DNA of 64,000 bases from Serratia marcescens (GCF_006715005.1 NZ_VFMJ01000001.1:4898001-4962000), one strand, 5' to 3'; numbered from the stretch's first letter, positions 1-12,000 are shown. Translations and numbers: made by a program. The notes: generated from the sequence alone by a model not told the origin.

Positions 1-258
1 GGCGTCGCCGCTCAAAATGTAGTGACAGGCGATCTGCTCATCGAGCGAGGTTTGCTCTGAAATGGTGGTCAGGGAATAGGTGCCCGGCAAATCGACCAGC
101 CGCACGTCGGACTGCGGGGTGGCGAAATGGCCTTCTTTGCGTTCGACCGTCACGCCCGCCCAGTTGCCGACCCGTTGGCGTGCGCCGGTCAGCTGGTTGA
201 ACAGCGTGGTTTTGCCGGAGTTCGGGTTACCGATTAAGCCGATGGTGAGTTTTTTCAT
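1..258 (-). CDS. feoB: Ferrous iron transporter B, N-terminal part (partial)
   Basis: Only the first 86 codons are in the window; the gene runs off the left edge. The protein begins MKKLTIGLIGNPNSGKTT, and the GNPNSGKTT P-loop (residues 10-18) and a DLPGTYSL G3-like motif are the GTPase signature of FeoB, the inner-membrane Fe(II) transporter with an N-terminal G domain. The ATG at 256-258 lies 72 bp downstream of the feoA stop, the usual feoAB order. The membrane domain cannot be judged because it lies outside the window. Confidence 0.95.
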   Translation of the reverse strand, partial: MKKLTIGLIGNPNSGKTTLFNQLTGARQRVGNWAGVTVERKEGHFATPQSDVRLVDLPGTYSLTTISEQTSLDEQIACHYILSGDA

Positions 259-330
259 AGTTCAGCGTGTCGTCTTCAAGGAGAACAGCGCCGGCGCAAG
301 GGCGCGTCGGCAAACGGAGGGCGCGCCGGC

Positions 331-555
331 TCAGGACTGGCCGTCGAGCTGCAGCAGCGCCAGATCCTTCCTGCGAAGCACCAGGCTGACGCGGCGAGTT
401 TTAATTTCTATCGGATCGCCCAGCGGCGCGACGCGCACCACGTCGAACGAAGAGCCGGGCAGCATGCCGAGCGATAACAGTTTCTGGCGATAGGCCGGCG
501 CAATTTCACCGGAAAAGCCGACGATCTTATACGTGTGTTTAGGTTGAAGCTGCAT
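331..555 (-). CDS. feoA: Ferrous iron transport protein A
   Basis: This is a 74-residue SH3-like protein that works with FeoB in Fe(II) uptake. The stretch [17 protein letters not shown] is the FeoA family core and is nearly the same as in E. coli as I recall it. I start it at the ATG at 553-555 ([10 protein letters not shown]), not at the upstream in-frame ATG at 585, because the family begins here. It is first in the operon, ahead of feoB, and the upstream region carries a Fur box (676-694), so iron repression is expected. Confidence 0.95.
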   Translation of the reverse strand: MQLQPKHTYKIVGFSGEIAPAYRQKLLSLGMLPGSSFDVVRVAPLGDPIEIKTRRVSLVLRRKDLALLQLDGQS

Positions 556-675
556 GTGATTAACCTTCCGGGTGCCGATGAGCATCGGGCTGATGATAAT
601 TGGACGTTGCCGGCGAAAATGCCACGCCGTCGGCGGTATTCATCCATAAGGTCATGCAATAAAGTGAGCGAAAAT

Positions 676-694
676 AATAGTAATTATCATTATC
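676..694 (-). promoter_or_regulatory. Fur box upstream of feoA
   Basis: Read on the minus strand the site is GATAATGATAATTACTATT, matching the Fur consensus GATAATGATAATCATTATC in most positions, including a perfect first 12. It lies about 120 bp upstream of the feoA start. The match is visible; repression by Fe-Fur is inferred from the known control of feo operons. Confidence 0.8.
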
Positions 695-1128
695 GCATTC
701 AATACAAAAAGTAAGGGTATTGTAACCAATTATTATGGCGACGACAGTTTTTGATGGCGTTGCCTTGATTAACGACGTTTTACCACCGCTTGCGAGCGGG
801 AACAAATGAGAATGGCGAGTTAAATCAGTTACGTATTTGTAGCCGAGTTTTCTCGTTTGCAAATACCGATGGTTTTTTCCCCTTATTTATTTCCGCCCAA
901 AGGCAATTCAATAACATTATTCCGGCGTAATGCGAGCGGTAACCATTTGTGTTTCGTTCACAATTTGCGAGATGAAATAGGCGTGTTAACGAAGTTGTTA
1001 ATAAATGGCTGCGGAGAGGATTTTTGTTGCCTGAATAATGGGAGGGCGGTCACGCAGGAACGGGAAATAAAAAGATGACGGTTTATTGAGACGGGTCAAA
1101 AAATGCCGCAAGTTTTATTCGTCAGCAA

Positions 1129-1148
1129 GGGCGGAGCAGGCTCCGCCC
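1129..1148 (-). terminator. Hairpin after tex, weak terminator
   Basis: GGGCGGAG and CTCCGCCC pair in an 8-bp GC-rich stem with a CAGG loop, 14 bp beyond the tex stop codon. There is no uridine run right after it on the minus strand, so termination may be weak or Rho-dependent. Confidence 0.45.
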
Positions 1149-1161
1149 TGTCGGTTCCGAC

Positions 1162-3495
1162 TTAGCGTTTCTTACCGAACGCCGCCGCCAGCGCGTCGCC
1201 CATGGCGCTGTTGCCGGCCGGCGCCGCGTTGCGCGGTTTGGCCTTGTTGCCGCCCGCCGAACGGTTGGCGTTGTCGCGTGCCTGCGCTGGCGCGTTGCCG
1301 CCGCGGCGCGGTGAACCTTCGCCCGGCTGCTCATCCAGACGCATGCTCAGCGCGATGCGTTTACGCTGCAGATCGACTTCCATCACCTTCACTTTGACAA
1401 TGTCGCCGGCCTTCACCACGGTGTGCGGATCTTCAACGAACTTGTCCGCCAGCGAGGAGATGTGCACCAGGCCGTCCTGATGCACGCCGATATCCACGAA
1501 GGCACCGAAGTTGGTGACGTTGGTGACCGATCCTTCCAGGATCATGCCCACCTGCAGATCGTTGAGGGTTTCCACCCCTTCGGCAAAGGTCGCGGTTTTG
1601 AACTCAGGGCGCGGATCGCGGCCCGGTTTCTCCAGCTCTTTCAGGATATCGGTGACCGTCGGTACGCCGAATTTGTCGTCGGTGAAATCGACCGCTTTCA
1701 GGCTGCGCACCGCCGAAGCGTTGCCCATCAGGTCCTGCAGCGCCTGCTCGGTGGCGGCCAGAATGCGCTGCACCACCGGGTAGGCTTCCGGGTGAACGGT
1801 GGAGGCGTCCAGCGGGTTGTCGCCGTGGTTGATGCGCAGGAAGCCGGCGCACTGTTCGAAGGCTTTCGGCCCCAGGCGGCTGACTTTCAGCAGCTGTTCG
1901 CGGTTGCTGAAGCGGCCGTTCTCGTCGCGCCAGTTGACGATATTTTGCGCCATCATGCGCGTCAGGCCGGCCACGCGGGTCAGCAACGGCACCGACGCGG
2001 TGTTCAGATCGACGCCGACGGCGTTCACGCAGTCTTCCACCACCGAGTCCAGCTTCTTCGCCAGCTGGCTCTGGCTGACGTCGTGCTGATACTGGCCGAC
2101 GCCGATGGATTTCGGGTCGATCTTCACCAGCTCCGCCAGCGGATCCTGCAGACGACGAGCGATGGACACCGCGCCGCGCAGCGACACGTCGAGATCCGGG
2201 AATTCCAGCGCCGCCAGTTCGGACGCGGAATACACCGACGCGCCCGCTTCGCTGACGATCACTTTCTGCGCCCGGACCTCACCGAACTGTTTTTGCAGGT
2301 CGAGATAGAAGCGCTCGGTCTCACGCGAAGCGGTGCCGTTGCCGATGGCCACCAGCTCCACGTTATGTTTGATGCACAGTGCCGCGACGATGGCGGCGGC
2401 TTTGGCCGCTTGCCCGGTGTGCGGGTAGACGGTGTCGGTGGCGACCAGCTTGCCGGTTGCGTCGACCACGGCGACTTTCACCCCGGTGCGCAGGCCCGGA
2501 TCGAGGCCCATGGTTGCGCGCATGCCGGCCGGCGCGGCCATCAGCAGATCGTGCATGTTGCGGGCGAACACGTTGATCGCTTCGTCTTCCGCGCGCTCGC
2601 GCACCGTGCCCATCAACTCGGTTTCCAGGTGCAGCAGCACCTTGATGCGCCAGGTCCAGTTGACCACCGCCTTGCGCCAGGCGTCGGCCGGGGCGTTGTT
2701 CAGGCGCAGGTTGAGGTGATTGATGATGATCAGCTCCGCCTGGCTTTCGCGCGGCGCTTCCTCAAATTGCGGATCGGCGTTCAGCGCCAGCTGCAGCACG
2801 CCTTCGTTGCGGCCGCGGAACATCGCTAGCGCGCGGTGCGAAGGCACCTGAGAAATCGGTTCGTGGTGATCGAAGTAGTCGCGGAACTTGGCGCCTTCTT
2901 CTTCCTTGCCCTCGACCACCTTGGACACCAGATGGGCGTTTTTCCACAGGTAGTCGCGCACCTTGGCCAGCAGCGTGGCGTCTTCGGCGAAGCGCTCCAT
3001 CAGGATATAGCGCGCGCCGTCGAGGGCGGCTTTCACGTCCGCCACGCCCTTGTCGGCGTCGACGTAGCGTTCAGCCAGCTGTTCCGGCTGCTGTTGCGGA
3101 TCCTGCCACAGCGCGTCCGCCAGCGGTTCCAGACCGGCTTCGATGGCGATCTGACCGCGGGTGCGGCGCTTCGGTTTGTACGGCAGGTAGAGGTCTTCGA
3201 GCTCGGTCTTGCTCAGCGTGGCGTTGATCGCCCCCGCCAGTTGTTCGGTCAGTTTGCCCTGTTCATCGATCGACTTCAGGATGGTCTGGCGACGATCTTC
3301 CAGTTCACGCAGATAACCCAGGCGGGTTTCCAGCTGGCGCAGTTGGGTGTCGTCCAGGCCCCCGGTGACTTCCTTACGATAGCGTGCAATAAAGGGCACG
3401 GTATTACCTTCATCCAGCAGACGGATGGCGGAGTCGACTTGCTCCGGCCGGGCCTGCAGTTCTGTTGCAATAATGCGGCTCAGTGGGTCATTCAT
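1162..3495 (-). CDS. tex: Tex (YhgF) RNA-binding transcription accessory protein
   Basis: The 777-residue product is a full-length Tex protein, close to the roughly 773 residues in E. coli. Order of parts: N-terminal Tex domain (about 1-190), YqgF/RNase H-like domain with [16 protein letters not shown] (about 330-450), helix-hairpin-helix region with [14 protein letters not shown] (about 500-560), then an S1 RNA-binding domain (about 650-720, [17 protein letters not shown]) and a basic Ala/Gly/Arg-rich tail. Tex is a cytoplasmic nucleic-acid binding factor linked to transcription; its exact role is not settled. It lies downstream of greB on the same strand, 157 bp apart. Confidence 0.95.
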   Translation of the reverse strand: MNDPLSRIIATELQARPEQVDSAIRLLDEGNTVPFIARYRKEVTGGLDDTQLRQLETRLGYLRELEDRRQTILKSIDEQGKLTEQLAGAINATLSKTELEDLYLPYKPKRRTRGQIAIEAGLEPLADALWQDPQQQPEQLAERYVDADKGVADVKAALDGARYILMERFAEDATLLAKVRDYLWKNAHLVSKVVEGKEEEGAKFRDYFDHHEPISQVPSHRALAMFRGRNEGVLQLALNADPQFEEAPRESQAELIIINHLNLRLNNAPADAWRKAVVNWTWRIKVLLHLETELMGTVRERAEDEAINVFARNMHDLLMAAPAGMRATMGLDPGLRTGVKVAVVDATGKLVATDTVYPHTGQAAKAAAIVAALCIKHNVELVAIGNGTASRETERFYLDLQKQFGEVRAQKVIVSEAGASVYSASELAALEFPDLDVSLRGAVSIARRLQDPLAELVKIDPKSIGVGQYQHDVSQSQLAKKLDSVVEDCVNAVGVDLNTASVPLLTRVAGLTRMMAQNIVNWRDENGRFSNREQLLKVSRLGPKAFEQCAGFLRINHGDNPLDASTVHPEAYPVVQRILAATEQALQDLMGNASAVRSLKAVDFTDDKFGVPTVTDILKELEKPGRDPRPEFKTATFAEGVETLNDLQVGMILEGSVTNVTNFGAFVDIGVHQDGLVHISSLADKFVEDPHTVVKAGDIVKVKVMEVDLQRKRIALSMRLDEQPGEGSPRRGGNAPAQARDNANRSAGGNKAKPRNAAPAGNSAMGDALAAAFGKKR

Positions 3496-3652
3496 AGGTC
3501 TGGTATCTGTATTGAGAACGGTGAATAAACAGGGGACAGTTATACGGATTGATCGTGGAAAATGCCAGCGGAGCGGGCCGCCGCCGCGCGGCCGCGGCGT
3601 GGAGAACAGCGCAGGTGGCGGCGTTGGCGGCGGTTCGGAAAAAGCTGAAAGC

Positions 3653-4126
3653 TTACTTCGGGTAGTCTATCTCGTTCACGTACCACTGCGCCTCGCCCAG
3701 CGGCGTATTGACGGTGGCGACGTCCCCGACCTCTTTTTTCAGCAGGGCGCGCGCCATCGGCGCGTCGATGGAGATGTAATCCTTGCGGCCGAAGATCTCG
3801 TCGTAACCGACGATGCGAAAGCGTTTGGTTTCGCCGTCTTCGTTCTCCACCTCCACCCAGGCGCCGAAGAACACTTTGCCTTCCTGCTGCGGGGAGTAAT
3901 CGACGATCTTCAGCTGCTCCAGGCATTTGGTCAGATAGCGGACGCGGCGGTCAATTTCCCGCAGCCGCTTCTTGTTGTATTGGTAGTCGGCGTTTTCGCT
4001 TCTGTCGCCCAGGCTGGCGGCCCAGGTCACTTTCTTGGTCACCTCGGGGCGTTCTTCGCGCCAGAGGTAATCCAGCTCTTGTTTGAGCTTGTCATACCCT
4101 TCACGGGTTATCAGTTGAGTTCTCAT
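3653..4126 (-). CDS. greB: Transcript cleavage factor GreB
   Basis: The 157-residue product has the GreA/GreB layout: an N-terminal antiparallel coiled coil (about 1-75, with the [21 protein letters not shown] tip region) and a C-terminal FKBP-like domain. The tip acidic residues D and E that act in the RNA polymerase secondary channel are present in [10 protein letters not shown]. GreB rescues backtracked polymerase by stimulating cleavage of the 3' RNA end. [14 protein letters not shown] and the [18 protein letters not shown] stretch point to GreB over GreA. It diverges from cbpA, and is followed by tex as in E. coli. Confidence 0.96.
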   Translation of the reverse strand: MRTQLITREGYDKLKQELDYLWREERPEVTKKVTWAASLGDRSENADYQYNKKRLREIDRRVRYLTKCLEQLKIVDYSPQQEGKVFFGAWVEVENEDGETKRFRIVGYDEIFGRKDYISIDAPMARALLKKEVGDVATVNTPLGEAQWYVNEIDYPK

Positions 4127-4356
4127 CGTGATTTATCTTTATGGGGCCACCGCCACAGTGTACGTGAATGCGCAGGGCTTTAGAAATGGCGCGCGGGCCT
4201 GCGCGTTGTCGCACGGTTTTTATTCAGTTTGCGCAGCTTTTAACAATCGGGAGTATGCTTAGCGATAGCGGAAAAGGAATGTGACGAAAGGAGGATATCT
4301 GGCGAGAGAGACAAGGAATTTTGGCGCACAACCCAACACATTGAAGGTATTACCGC

Positions 4357-5319
4357 ATGGAATTTAAAGATTACTACGCAACGATGGGCGTCGAGCCCAA
4401 CGCCGATCTGAAAACCATCAAAACGGCCTACCGCCGGCTGGCGCGTAAATATCACCCTGACGTGAGCACCGAAGAAGACGCCGAGAGCAAATTCAAGGAG
4501 CTGGCCGAAGCCTATGAGGTGCTGAAGGACGAAGAGCGCCGCGCTGAGTACGATCAGATCCGGCTGCACCGCAACGATCCTAACTTTGGCCGCCAGGCGC
4601 GCGGCGATCACGGCGGCTATCAGCAGAGCGCTTCATGGCACGGCGGCGGCGCCGACGCGCAAGACTTCTCCGATTTCTTCGAAAGCATGTTCGGCGGGCG
4701 GGCGGCGGGCGGGCACCGCTCCGCTTCGCACTCGCACGGCGGGCATGGCTTCCGCGGGCAGGATCTGGAGATGGAGGTGCCGCTGTTCCTCGAGGAAACG
4801 CTGCATGGCCAAAGCCGCGAGATCGCCTACAAGCTGCCGGTGTACGACGAGCTGGGGCGGCAGGTGAGCGAAGCCAGCAAAACGCTGAACGTGAAAATCC
4901 CGGCCGGCGTGGGCGACGGCGAGCGCATTCGCCTCAAGGGGCAGGGCGTTGCCGGCGTGGGCGGCGGCCAGAACGGCGACCTGTACCTGGTCATCCGCCT
5001 CGCGCCGCATCCGCTGTTCGAAATTGATGGCCACAACCTGAGCATCGTGGCGCCGCTCGCCCCGTGGGAAGCGGCGCTGGGGGCCAGCATTGAGGTGCCG
5101 ACGCTGACCGGCAAAATCGCGCTGACCGTGCCGGCCGGCAGCCAGAGCGGCAAACGGCTGCGGGTCAAAGGCAAAGGGCTGGCGGGCAAGAAAGAGCCCG
5201 GCGATCTGTATGTCATTCTCAAGGTGGTGATGCCGCCGAAGCCGAACGAGAAGGCCAGCGCCCTGTGGCGCGAACTGGCTGAGCAGGCGGCGTTCAACCC
5301 GCGTGCGGAATGGGAGTAA
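4357..5319 (+). CDS. cbpA: Curved DNA-binding protein CbpA, DnaJ-family co-chaperone
   Basis: The 320-residue product has a J domain (about 1-70, HPD at 33-35), a Gly/Ser/His-rich linker (about 85-145), and two C-terminal beta domains without the DnaJ zinc fingers, which is the CbpA layout. It stimulates DnaK and binds curved DNA in stationary phase. It is a little longer than E. coli CbpA (306), mostly through the linker. It is followed at once by its modulator cbpM. In E. coli this pair is elsewhere on the chromosome, so its place between greB and ompR is lineage-specific. Confidence 0.93.
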   Translation: MEFKDYYATMGVEPNADLKTIKTAYRRLARKYHPDVSTEEDAESKFKELAEAYEVLKDEERRAEYDQIRLHRNDPNFGRQARGDHGGYQQSASWHGGGADAQDFSDFFESMFGGRAAGGHRSASHSHGGHGFRGQDLEMEVPLFLEETLHGQSREIAYKLPVYDELGRQVSEASKTLNVKIPAGVGDGERIRLKGQGVAGVGGGQNGDLYLVIRLAPHPLFEIDGHNLSIVAPLAPWEAALGASIEVPTLTGKIALTVPAGSQSGKRLRVKGKGLAGKKEPGDLYVILKVVMPPKPNEKASALWRELAEQAAFNPRAEWE

Positions 5320-5324
5320 AGCAC

Positions 5325-5630
5325 ATGATGAAGAAAGAGATCACATTCACCGTGGTGGAACTGTGTCAGCGAGTGGAGATTTCAGAGGATGAGCTGGTCG
5401 AGATTGTCGGCCTGGGCGTGATCGTGCCGCTGGAGCCGGCGCAGCCGAGCTGGGAGTTCGATTATCCGGCGCTGAGCCATCTGCAGCGCGCGCGCAGGCT
5501 GCGGGCCGAACTGGATCTGGATTGGCCGGGGATCGCCATGGCGCTGACGCTGCTCGATCGGGTCGATGCGCTGCAGCAAGAGAACCGGCAGCTGCGCCGG
5601 CAGTTGGCGCGTTTCCTGCAGACTTCCTGA
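5325..5630 (+). CDS. cbpM: CbpA modulator protein CbpM
   Basis: This 101-residue MerR-like helical protein binds the J domain of CbpA and inhibits its co-chaperone activity. The stretches EDELVEIVGLGVIVPLE and LDWPGIAMALTLLDRV, followed by a short C-terminal coiled coil (QQENRQLRRQLARF), are typical. I start it at the ATG at 5325 because GGAG at 5312-5315 lies at the right distance; the earlier ATG at 5310 is inside cbpA and has no such site. The 5-bp gap after the cbpA stop suggests translational coupling. Confidence 0.92.
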   Translation: MMKKEITFTVVELCQRVEISEDELVEIVGLGVIVPLEPAQPSWEFDYPALSHLQRARRLRAELDLDWPGIAMALTLLDRVDALQQENRQLRRQLARFLQTS

Positions 5631-5887
5631 CTCGCCGTCAAAACGCCACCGTGCGGTTCGCCGGTGGCGAAATTGCGCAAAATTGGGCCGCTGCCCCACA
5701 TTGCGCCGATAAAGGGCGAAATTTTGACGAACCCCCGTCGACATTCGATGAAAATTGTTGATAAATGGGGAAAAGAATAAGCTTTGTAACAATTTCGTCT
5801 AGAATACATACCATTAAACGCTGTCTCAAATGGCAAGGTTTTCTAACAATATTCGAGTCAGGCAATAAAGCCTTTGGGAGTAATACC

Positions 5888-7974
<2,087 letters not shown>

Positions 7975-7986
7975 CGCTCTTGGCGT

Positions 7987-8006
7987 GGGCCGCGCCGCTG
8001 CGGCCC
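7987..8006. terminator. Hairpin between envZ and the toxin gene, weak terminator
   Basis: GGGCCGC (7987-7993) pairs with GCGGCCC (8000-8006) around a 6-nt loop, in the 34-bp gap between two convergent genes. There is no clear uridine run on either strand, so it is only a candidate. Confidence 0.4.
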
Positions 8007-8008
8007 CG

Positions 8009-8488
8009 TCAGGACTTCCTGCTCATCACGTAGTATTCCGCCGCATCTTCATGCAACCGACGGCCGGTCGGCGCCTGCCACGGGTCGATTAACTCGATGC
8101 CGCAGTGGAGAAAGTCTTTGGTATTGCGGGTGGCGAGGGCCGCGCCGTAATGCAGGCAGGTGGCGGCGATTTGGGCATCCGGCACGCTCATCGCTTGACC
8201 CAGAAGCCGGTTCCTTGCCGTCAATTCCGCGTATTGCATCGCACACAGCCCATCAAACGGCAATATCTGCCCCTCGAACTTCAATTCAATCGCGTCCGCC
8301 AATTTGAGCTTGAGATCCCGCTGGCGCTTGCCGTCAGGCATGCAGGCGACGCCGCTGAACAGTTCTGCCAGGACAATGGCGCTCAGATAGAGCTCGTCAT
8401 TGTCCTTTTCATTTAACCAGTTAATGACGTTGTAGTACGGACTGGGGCGCAGCGTTTCTGAAATGACGTCAGTGTCGAGAATAATCAT
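8009..8488 (-). CDS. PIN-domain toxin, VapC/FitB family
   Basis: The 159-residue product begins MIILDTDVISE and keeps the PIN acidic residues: the first Asp in LDTDVISE, a Glu in LAELFSG, and the Asp of SVPDAQIAATC, with a fourth candidate in NTKDF. PIN toxins are Mg-dependent ribonucleases, many cutting tRNA. It overlaps the upstream antitoxin gene by 4 bp (ATGA), the normal arrangement. The last 20 residues extend past the usual PIN core. FitB is the closest subfamily by feel, but the target RNA cannot be read from sequence. Confidence 0.88.
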   Translation of the reverse strand: MIILDTDVISETLRPSPYYNVINWLNEKDNDELYLSAIVLAELFSGVACMPDGKRQRDLKLKLADAIELKFEGQILPFDGLCAMQYAELTARNRLLGQAMSVPDAQIAATCLHYGAALATRNTKDFLHCGIELIDPWQAPTGRRLHEDAAEYYVMSRKS

Positions 8489-8748
8489 GCGTTGCCATTT
8501 TCATCATCAAAGGTGACGATGCGTGGTGGCACTGCGTCACGCGGTGGGATCTCCAGCTCGACGCCGCCGAATTCGGCGAAGTGCTGATGCATCCAGGTAC
8601 CCAATCCATAGCGCGGCGGCTTTTTCACCAGCGCCTGTTTCAGGATCATACGCGCTTCCTCTTCCATGGAATGGCCGTTTTTCGCCGCTGAAATACGCAG
8701 CAGCTCTTTGATTTCGTCGTCCAGATTTCTGACGGTGATAGTCGCCAT
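8485..8748 (-). CDS. Ribbon-helix-helix antitoxin, FitA/VapB type
   Basis: The 87-residue protein begins MATITVRNLDDEIKELLRISAAKNGHSMEEEARMIL, a classic FitA/Arc-like ribbon-helix-helix DNA-binding domain, followed by a C-terminal tail that would wrap the PIN toxin. A strong Shine-Dalgarno AAGGAGG lies 5 bp before the ATG. It is the first gene of a two-gene operon and probably represses it with the toxin through the inverted repeat just upstream (8767-8780). The module lies between envZ and pckA, which are neighbours in E. coli, so it looks inserted. Confidence 0.87.
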   Translation of the reverse strand: MATITVRNLDDEIKELLRISAAKNGHSMEEEARMILKQALVKKPPRYGLGTWMHQHFAEFGGVELEIPPRDAVPPRIVTFDDENGNA

Positions 8749-8761
8749 TTAAACCTCCTTT

Positions 8762-8819
8762 GCTATCAATGATTGCATTGACTTATTTTCTCGCCTTGCT
8801 GGTTAAAAAGCAATCAATG
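8762..8819 (-). promoter_or_regulatory. Candidate operator region of the PIN toxin-antitoxin operon
   Basis: An inverted repeat CAATG-ATTG-CATTG lies at 8767-8780, about 20 bp upstream of the antitoxin start. The 10-mer GCTATCAATG (8762-8771) recurs as GCAATCAATG at 8810-8819, 48 bp away. Paired repeats like these suit cooperative binding by a ribbon-helix-helix antitoxin. Function is inferred. Confidence 0.5.
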
Positions 8820-8820
8820 A

Positions 8821-8850
8821 AAATAAAAAAAGGCGCGGGATCCGCGCCTT
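8821..8850 (-). terminator. Rho-independent terminator of pckA
   Basis: AAGGCGCGG (8830-8838) and CCGCGCCTT (8842-8850) form a 9-bp stem with a 3-nt loop, followed on the minus strand by a T-rich tract (8821-8830). It lies 25 bp past the pckA stop. Confidence 0.9.
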
Positions 8851-8874
8851 AGCTGAAGAGGTAACGCTACCGAA

Positions 8875-10494
8875 TTACAGCTTAGGGCCGGCGCTGACCA
8901 GCGCGGCGCCCGCAGGCGTGTCGGTGTATTTGTCGAAGTTGGTGATGAAGCGCTCGGCCAGATCCTGCGCTTTTTCCTGCCACTGCTCGAGGCTGGCGTA
9001 GGTATTGCGCGGATCGAGGATTTCCGGGTTCACGCCCGGCAGCGCGGTCGGCATCGCCAGATCGAAGATCGGCAGAGTAATGGTTTCCGCCTTGTCGATT
9101 TCACCGCTCAGGATGGCGTCGATGATGCCGCGCGTATCTTTGATCGAGATGCGCTTGCCGGTGCCGTTCCAGCCGGTGTTGACCAGGTAAGCCTGGGCGC
9201 CGGCGGCCTGCATGCGTTTCACCAGCACTTCGGCGTACTGCGTCGGGTGCAGCGAGAGGAACGCGGCGCCGAAGCAGGCGGAGAAGGTTGGCGTCGGCTC
9301 GGTTACGCCGCGCTCGGTGCCGGCCAGCTTGGCGGTGAAGCCGGACAGGAAGTGGTACTGAGTCTGGTTGGCGGTCAGACGCGATACCGGCGGCAGTACG
9401 CCGAAGGCATCGGCGGTCAGGAAGATCACCTTGGTGGCATGACCCGCCTTGGACACCGGCTTGACGATGTTCTGGATATGATAGATCGGGTAAGAAACGC
9501 GGGTGTTCTCGGTTTTCGAACCGTCGTTGAAGTCGATGCTGCCGTCGGCCAGCACGGTGACGTTTTCCAGCAGCGCGTCGCGTTTGATGGCGTGGTAGAT
9601 GTCCGGCTCGGCTTCTTCAGACAGCTTGATGGTCTTGGCGTAGCAGCCGCCTTCGAAGTTGAACACGCCATCGTCGTCCCAGCCGTGCTCGTCATCGCCG
9701 ATCAGCTGACGCTTAGGATCGGTGGAGAGGGTGGTCTTGCCGGTACCGGACAGGCCAAAGAACACCGCCACGTCGCCTTTCTCGCCCACGTTGGCCGAGC
9801 AGTGCATCGAGGCGATGCCTTTCAGCGGCAGCAGGTAGTTCATCATCGAGAACATGCCTTTCTTCATTTCGCCGCCGTACCAGGTGCCGCCGATCAGCTG
9901 CATGCGCTCGGTCAGGTTGAAGGCGACGAAGTTCTCCGAGTTCAGGCCTTGCTGCTGCCAGTTCGGGTTGGTGCATTTGGCGCCGTTCATCACCACGAAG
10001 TCCGGCTCGAAGTCAGCCAGCTCGTCGTCGCTTGGGCGGATGAACATGTTTTTCACGAAGTGCGCCTGCCAGGCCACCTCGGTGATGAAGCGCACTTTCA
10101 GGCGCGAGTCGGCATTGGCGCCGCAGAAGGTATCCACCACGAACAGGCGTTTGCCGGAAAGCTGCTCGGTGACCAGGTGTTTCAGATCGGCCCACACTTC
10201 CGGGCTGAGGGGTTTGTTGTCGTTTTTGCCTTTGCCCTGATCGGCCCACCACACGGTATCGCGGGTGATGTCGTCGCGGACGATGTATTTGTCTTTCGGC
10301 GAACGGCCGGTGAAGATGCCGGTATCGACGGAGACGGCACCCAGCTTGGTGACTACCCCACGCTCAAAACCTTCCAGAGATGGGTCTGTTTCTTCCTTAA
10401 ACAGCAGTTCATAGCTCGGGTTGTGAACGATTTCGCTAACGTCGTGAATGCCGTAAGCGGCCAGATCCTGAGGGGTTATACCTTTAACGCGCAT
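8875..10494 (-). CDS. pckA: Phosphoenolpyruvate carboxykinase (ATP)
   Basis: The 539-residue enzyme converts oxaloacetate and ATP to phosphoenolpyruvate, CO2 and ADP, the first committed step of gluconeogenesis. The kinase-1a P-loop [11 protein letters not shown] (about 248-258), the kinase-2 region LIGDDEHGW and the [12 protein letters not shown] substrate loop are intact. Length matches E. coli (540). It is monocistronic, with its own terminator. The start at 10492-10494 ([11 protein letters not shown]) is consistent with the family and is followed upstream by a good AAGGAG site. Confidence 0.98.
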   Translation of the reverse strand: MRVKGITPQDLAAYGIHDVSEIVHNPSYELLFKEETDPSLEGFERGVVTKLGAVSVDTGIFTGRSPKDKYIVRDDITRDTVWWADQGKGKNDNKPLSPEVWADLKHLVTEQLSGKRLFVVDTFCGANADSRLKVRFITEVAWQAHFVKNMFIRPSDDELADFEPDFVVMNGAKCTNPNWQQQGLNSENFVAFNLTERMQLIGGTWYGGEMKKGMFSMMNYLLPLKGIASMHCSANVGEKGDVAVFFGLSGTGKTTLSTDPKRQLIGDDEHGWDDDGVFNFEGGCYAKTIKLSEEAEPDIYHAIKRDALLENVTVLADGSIDFNDGSKTENTRVSYPIYHIQNIVKPVSKAGHATKVIFLTADAFGVLPPVSRLTANQTQYHFLSGFTAKLAGTERGVTEPTPTFSACFGAAFLSLHPTQYAEVLVKRMQAAGAQAYLVNTGWNGTGKRISIKDTRGIIDAILSGEIDKAETITLPIFDLAMPTALPGVNPEILDPRNTYASLEQWQEKAQDLAERFITNFDKYTDTPAGAALVSAGPKL

Positions 10495-10688
10495 GTTACT
10501 ACTCCTTGGTCACAGAATTTCTGGCGGCAATTGTAGGGATCTAACGGTGCGTAACCGCGATGGGTATCAAATATTTAACGTTTTAGGCGGTATTTCGTTA
10601 CGATCTGAGAGATAGCACACGGAAAAAAGCAAACGTGCAAACGGCGGGCGTTGGCGGGCGCTGGGCGCACCCGCCGAAGGAGTGTAAC

Positions 10689-11567
10689 TTAGTGCAACTG
10701 GTCGCTTTCGCCGGTATTACCCGCATACAAAGCGGCAACATCAACCGGGTCAAAGACATAGTGGCTGCCACAGTAGTCGCAGTGCATGTCGATATTACCG
10801 TCCTGCTCCAGCATGTCCGCCACTTCGTCGGTCGGCAGGGTCATCAGCGCGTCGGCGCAACGCTGGCGCGAACAGGTGCAACGGAACTGCACGTCCTGCG
10901 GTTCGTACAAGGTGACCTCTTCCTGATGGTACAGGCGGTACAACACTTCGTTGGCCGGCAGGCCGAACAGCTCTTCGCTTTTGACCGTGTTGGTCAGTTG
11001 CACCAGATGATCGAAATTATCGAGGTTGCCGTCCTGCGCCGGCAGCACTTGCAGCAGCATACCGGCTGCCGCGGCATTGCCTTGCGCTTCGCTGGTGCGG
11101 ATGAACAGGCGGGTTGGCAGCTGCTCGGACTGGCGGAAGTAGGCTTCCAGGCATTCGGCCAGGGTTTCACCTTCCAGGCCGACCACGCCCTGATAGCGCT
11201 CGCCTTCCGTCGGCGAAATGGTGATGACCATGACGCCGTTGCCAATCATCTGATGCAGGGTGCTGTCGTCGGCGATAGGCGCCTGGGTGCGCGCAACGCC
11301 ACGCATCTCCTGGCGGTTGTTGCCGTTGATCACTGCCAGCTTCAGCGGGCCGTCGCCCTGCAGCTGCACGGTGATGTCGCCGTCGAACTTCAGGGTTGCG
11401 GTCAACAGGCTGGTGGCGACCAACAGCTCGCCCAGCAGCTTTTGCACCGGCGCCGGGTAGTCGTGGTTATTCAGGATCTGCTGATAGGTTTCGCTGACGG
11501 TAACCAGCTCGCCGCGCACCGCGTAGTTTTCAAACAGGTAACGGTGCAATTGGTCATGGTTGGACAT
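10689..11567 (-). CDS. hslO: Redox-regulated chaperone Hsp33
   Basis: The 292-residue cytoplasmic holdase carries the C-terminal zinc-binding switch CxC...CxxC ([10 protein letters not shown] and [10 protein letters not shown]). Under oxidative stress these cysteines form disulfides, zinc is lost and the chaperone is activated. The N-terminal substrate domain is intact and the length equals E. coli Hsp33. It lies 25 bp downstream of hslR on the same strand, the conserved hslRO heat-shock arrangement. Confidence 0.97.
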   Translation of the reverse strand: MSNHDQLHRYLFENYAVRGELVTVSETYQQILNNHDYPAPVQKLLGELLVATSLLTATLKFDGDITVQLQGDGPLKLAVINGNNRQEMRGVARTQAPIADDSTLHQMIGNGVMVITISPTEGERYQGVVGLEGETLAECLEAYFRQSEQLPTRLFIRTSEAQGNAAAAGMLLQVLPAQDGNLDNFDHLVQLTNTVKSEELFGLPANEVLYRLYHQEEVTLYEPQDVQFRCTCSRQRCADALMTLPTDEVADMLEQDGNIDMHCDYCGSHYVFDPVDVAALYAGNTGESDQLH

Positions 11568-11592
11568 AATCTTCTCTCATTGCGGTGAGGGG

Positions 11593-12000
11593 TTATTCCG
11601 GCTCACCAAATTTAAATTTCATCAGGTCGCGCCGCTCCTTTTTGTCCGGACGGCGGTCCGGATGCGGCATGGTCAACGCGTTCATCTTGCGCGCCAGCGC
11701 CATTTTTTCGCGATTGGCGATGCTGGCTTCGGTTTCCTGATACATTTGCTGCGCCTCGTTGGCGCCGCGGCGTTGGCTGGTCAGCGCCAGCACGATCACC
11801 GTACGTTCTTCGTTGCCCTGCCGCAGCTTGAGCTCGGCGTTGAGTTCGACAATCTTGCTCGGCTTGCCGCGCTGGCCGTTGTAGTGCACCTTGCCGCCGT
11901 CGATCATTTCGCGCGCCAGCGCGCGGGTCTTATAGAAGCGTGCGGCCCAGAGCCACTTATCCAGCCGGATCGCGTCGTCGCGCGTCGCTTTTTCCTTCAT
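11593..12000 (-). CDS. hslR: Ribosome-associated heat shock protein Hsp15
   Basis: The 135-residue protein has an S4 RNA-binding domain (about 9-70, RLDKWLWAARFYKTRALAREM) and a basic C-terminal tail (RRPDKKERRDLMKF). Hsp15 binds free 50S subunits that still carry a nascent chain. It overlaps yrfG by 4 bp and precedes hslO, as in E. coli. Confidence 0.97.
   Translation of the reverse strand: MKEKATRDDAIRLDKWLWAARFYKTRALAREMIDGGKVHYNGQRGKPSKIVELNAELKLRQGNEERTVIVLALTSQRRGANEAQQMYQETEASIANREKMALARKMNALTMPHPDRRPDKKERRDLMKFKFGEPE

Larger units (their letters stand above)
556..1161. other. 606-bp intergenic region between tex and feoA
   Basis: No convincing gene lies here. The stretch is AT-rich compared with its flanks and holds the Fur box (676-694) and presumably the feoA promoter and leader. 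A hairpin at 1129-1148 sits just after the tex stop. An open frame at 857-1078 (plus) has no ribosome site or recognisable sequence and is not called. A lone FNR-like half site (TTGAT near 766) has no good partner. The role of 860-1100 is unexplained. Confidence 0.6.

Noticed and set aside
766-779. Possible FNR site TTGATTAACGACG
   Set aside because: Only the left half matches; the right half is far from ATCAA.
857-1078. 73-codon frame in the tex-feoA gap
   Set aside because: No ribosome site, no recognisable sequence, and AT-rich composition unlike the genes nearby.
1423-2829. 468-codon open frame on the plus strand opposite tex
   Set aside because: It is antisense to a well conserved gene, His/Arg/Gln-rich and low in normal protein character; a by-product of high GC codon use.
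9247-10536. 429-codon plus-strand frame opposite pckA
   Set aside because: Shadow of pckA; composition is the usual reverse-frame pattern and no family motif is seen.
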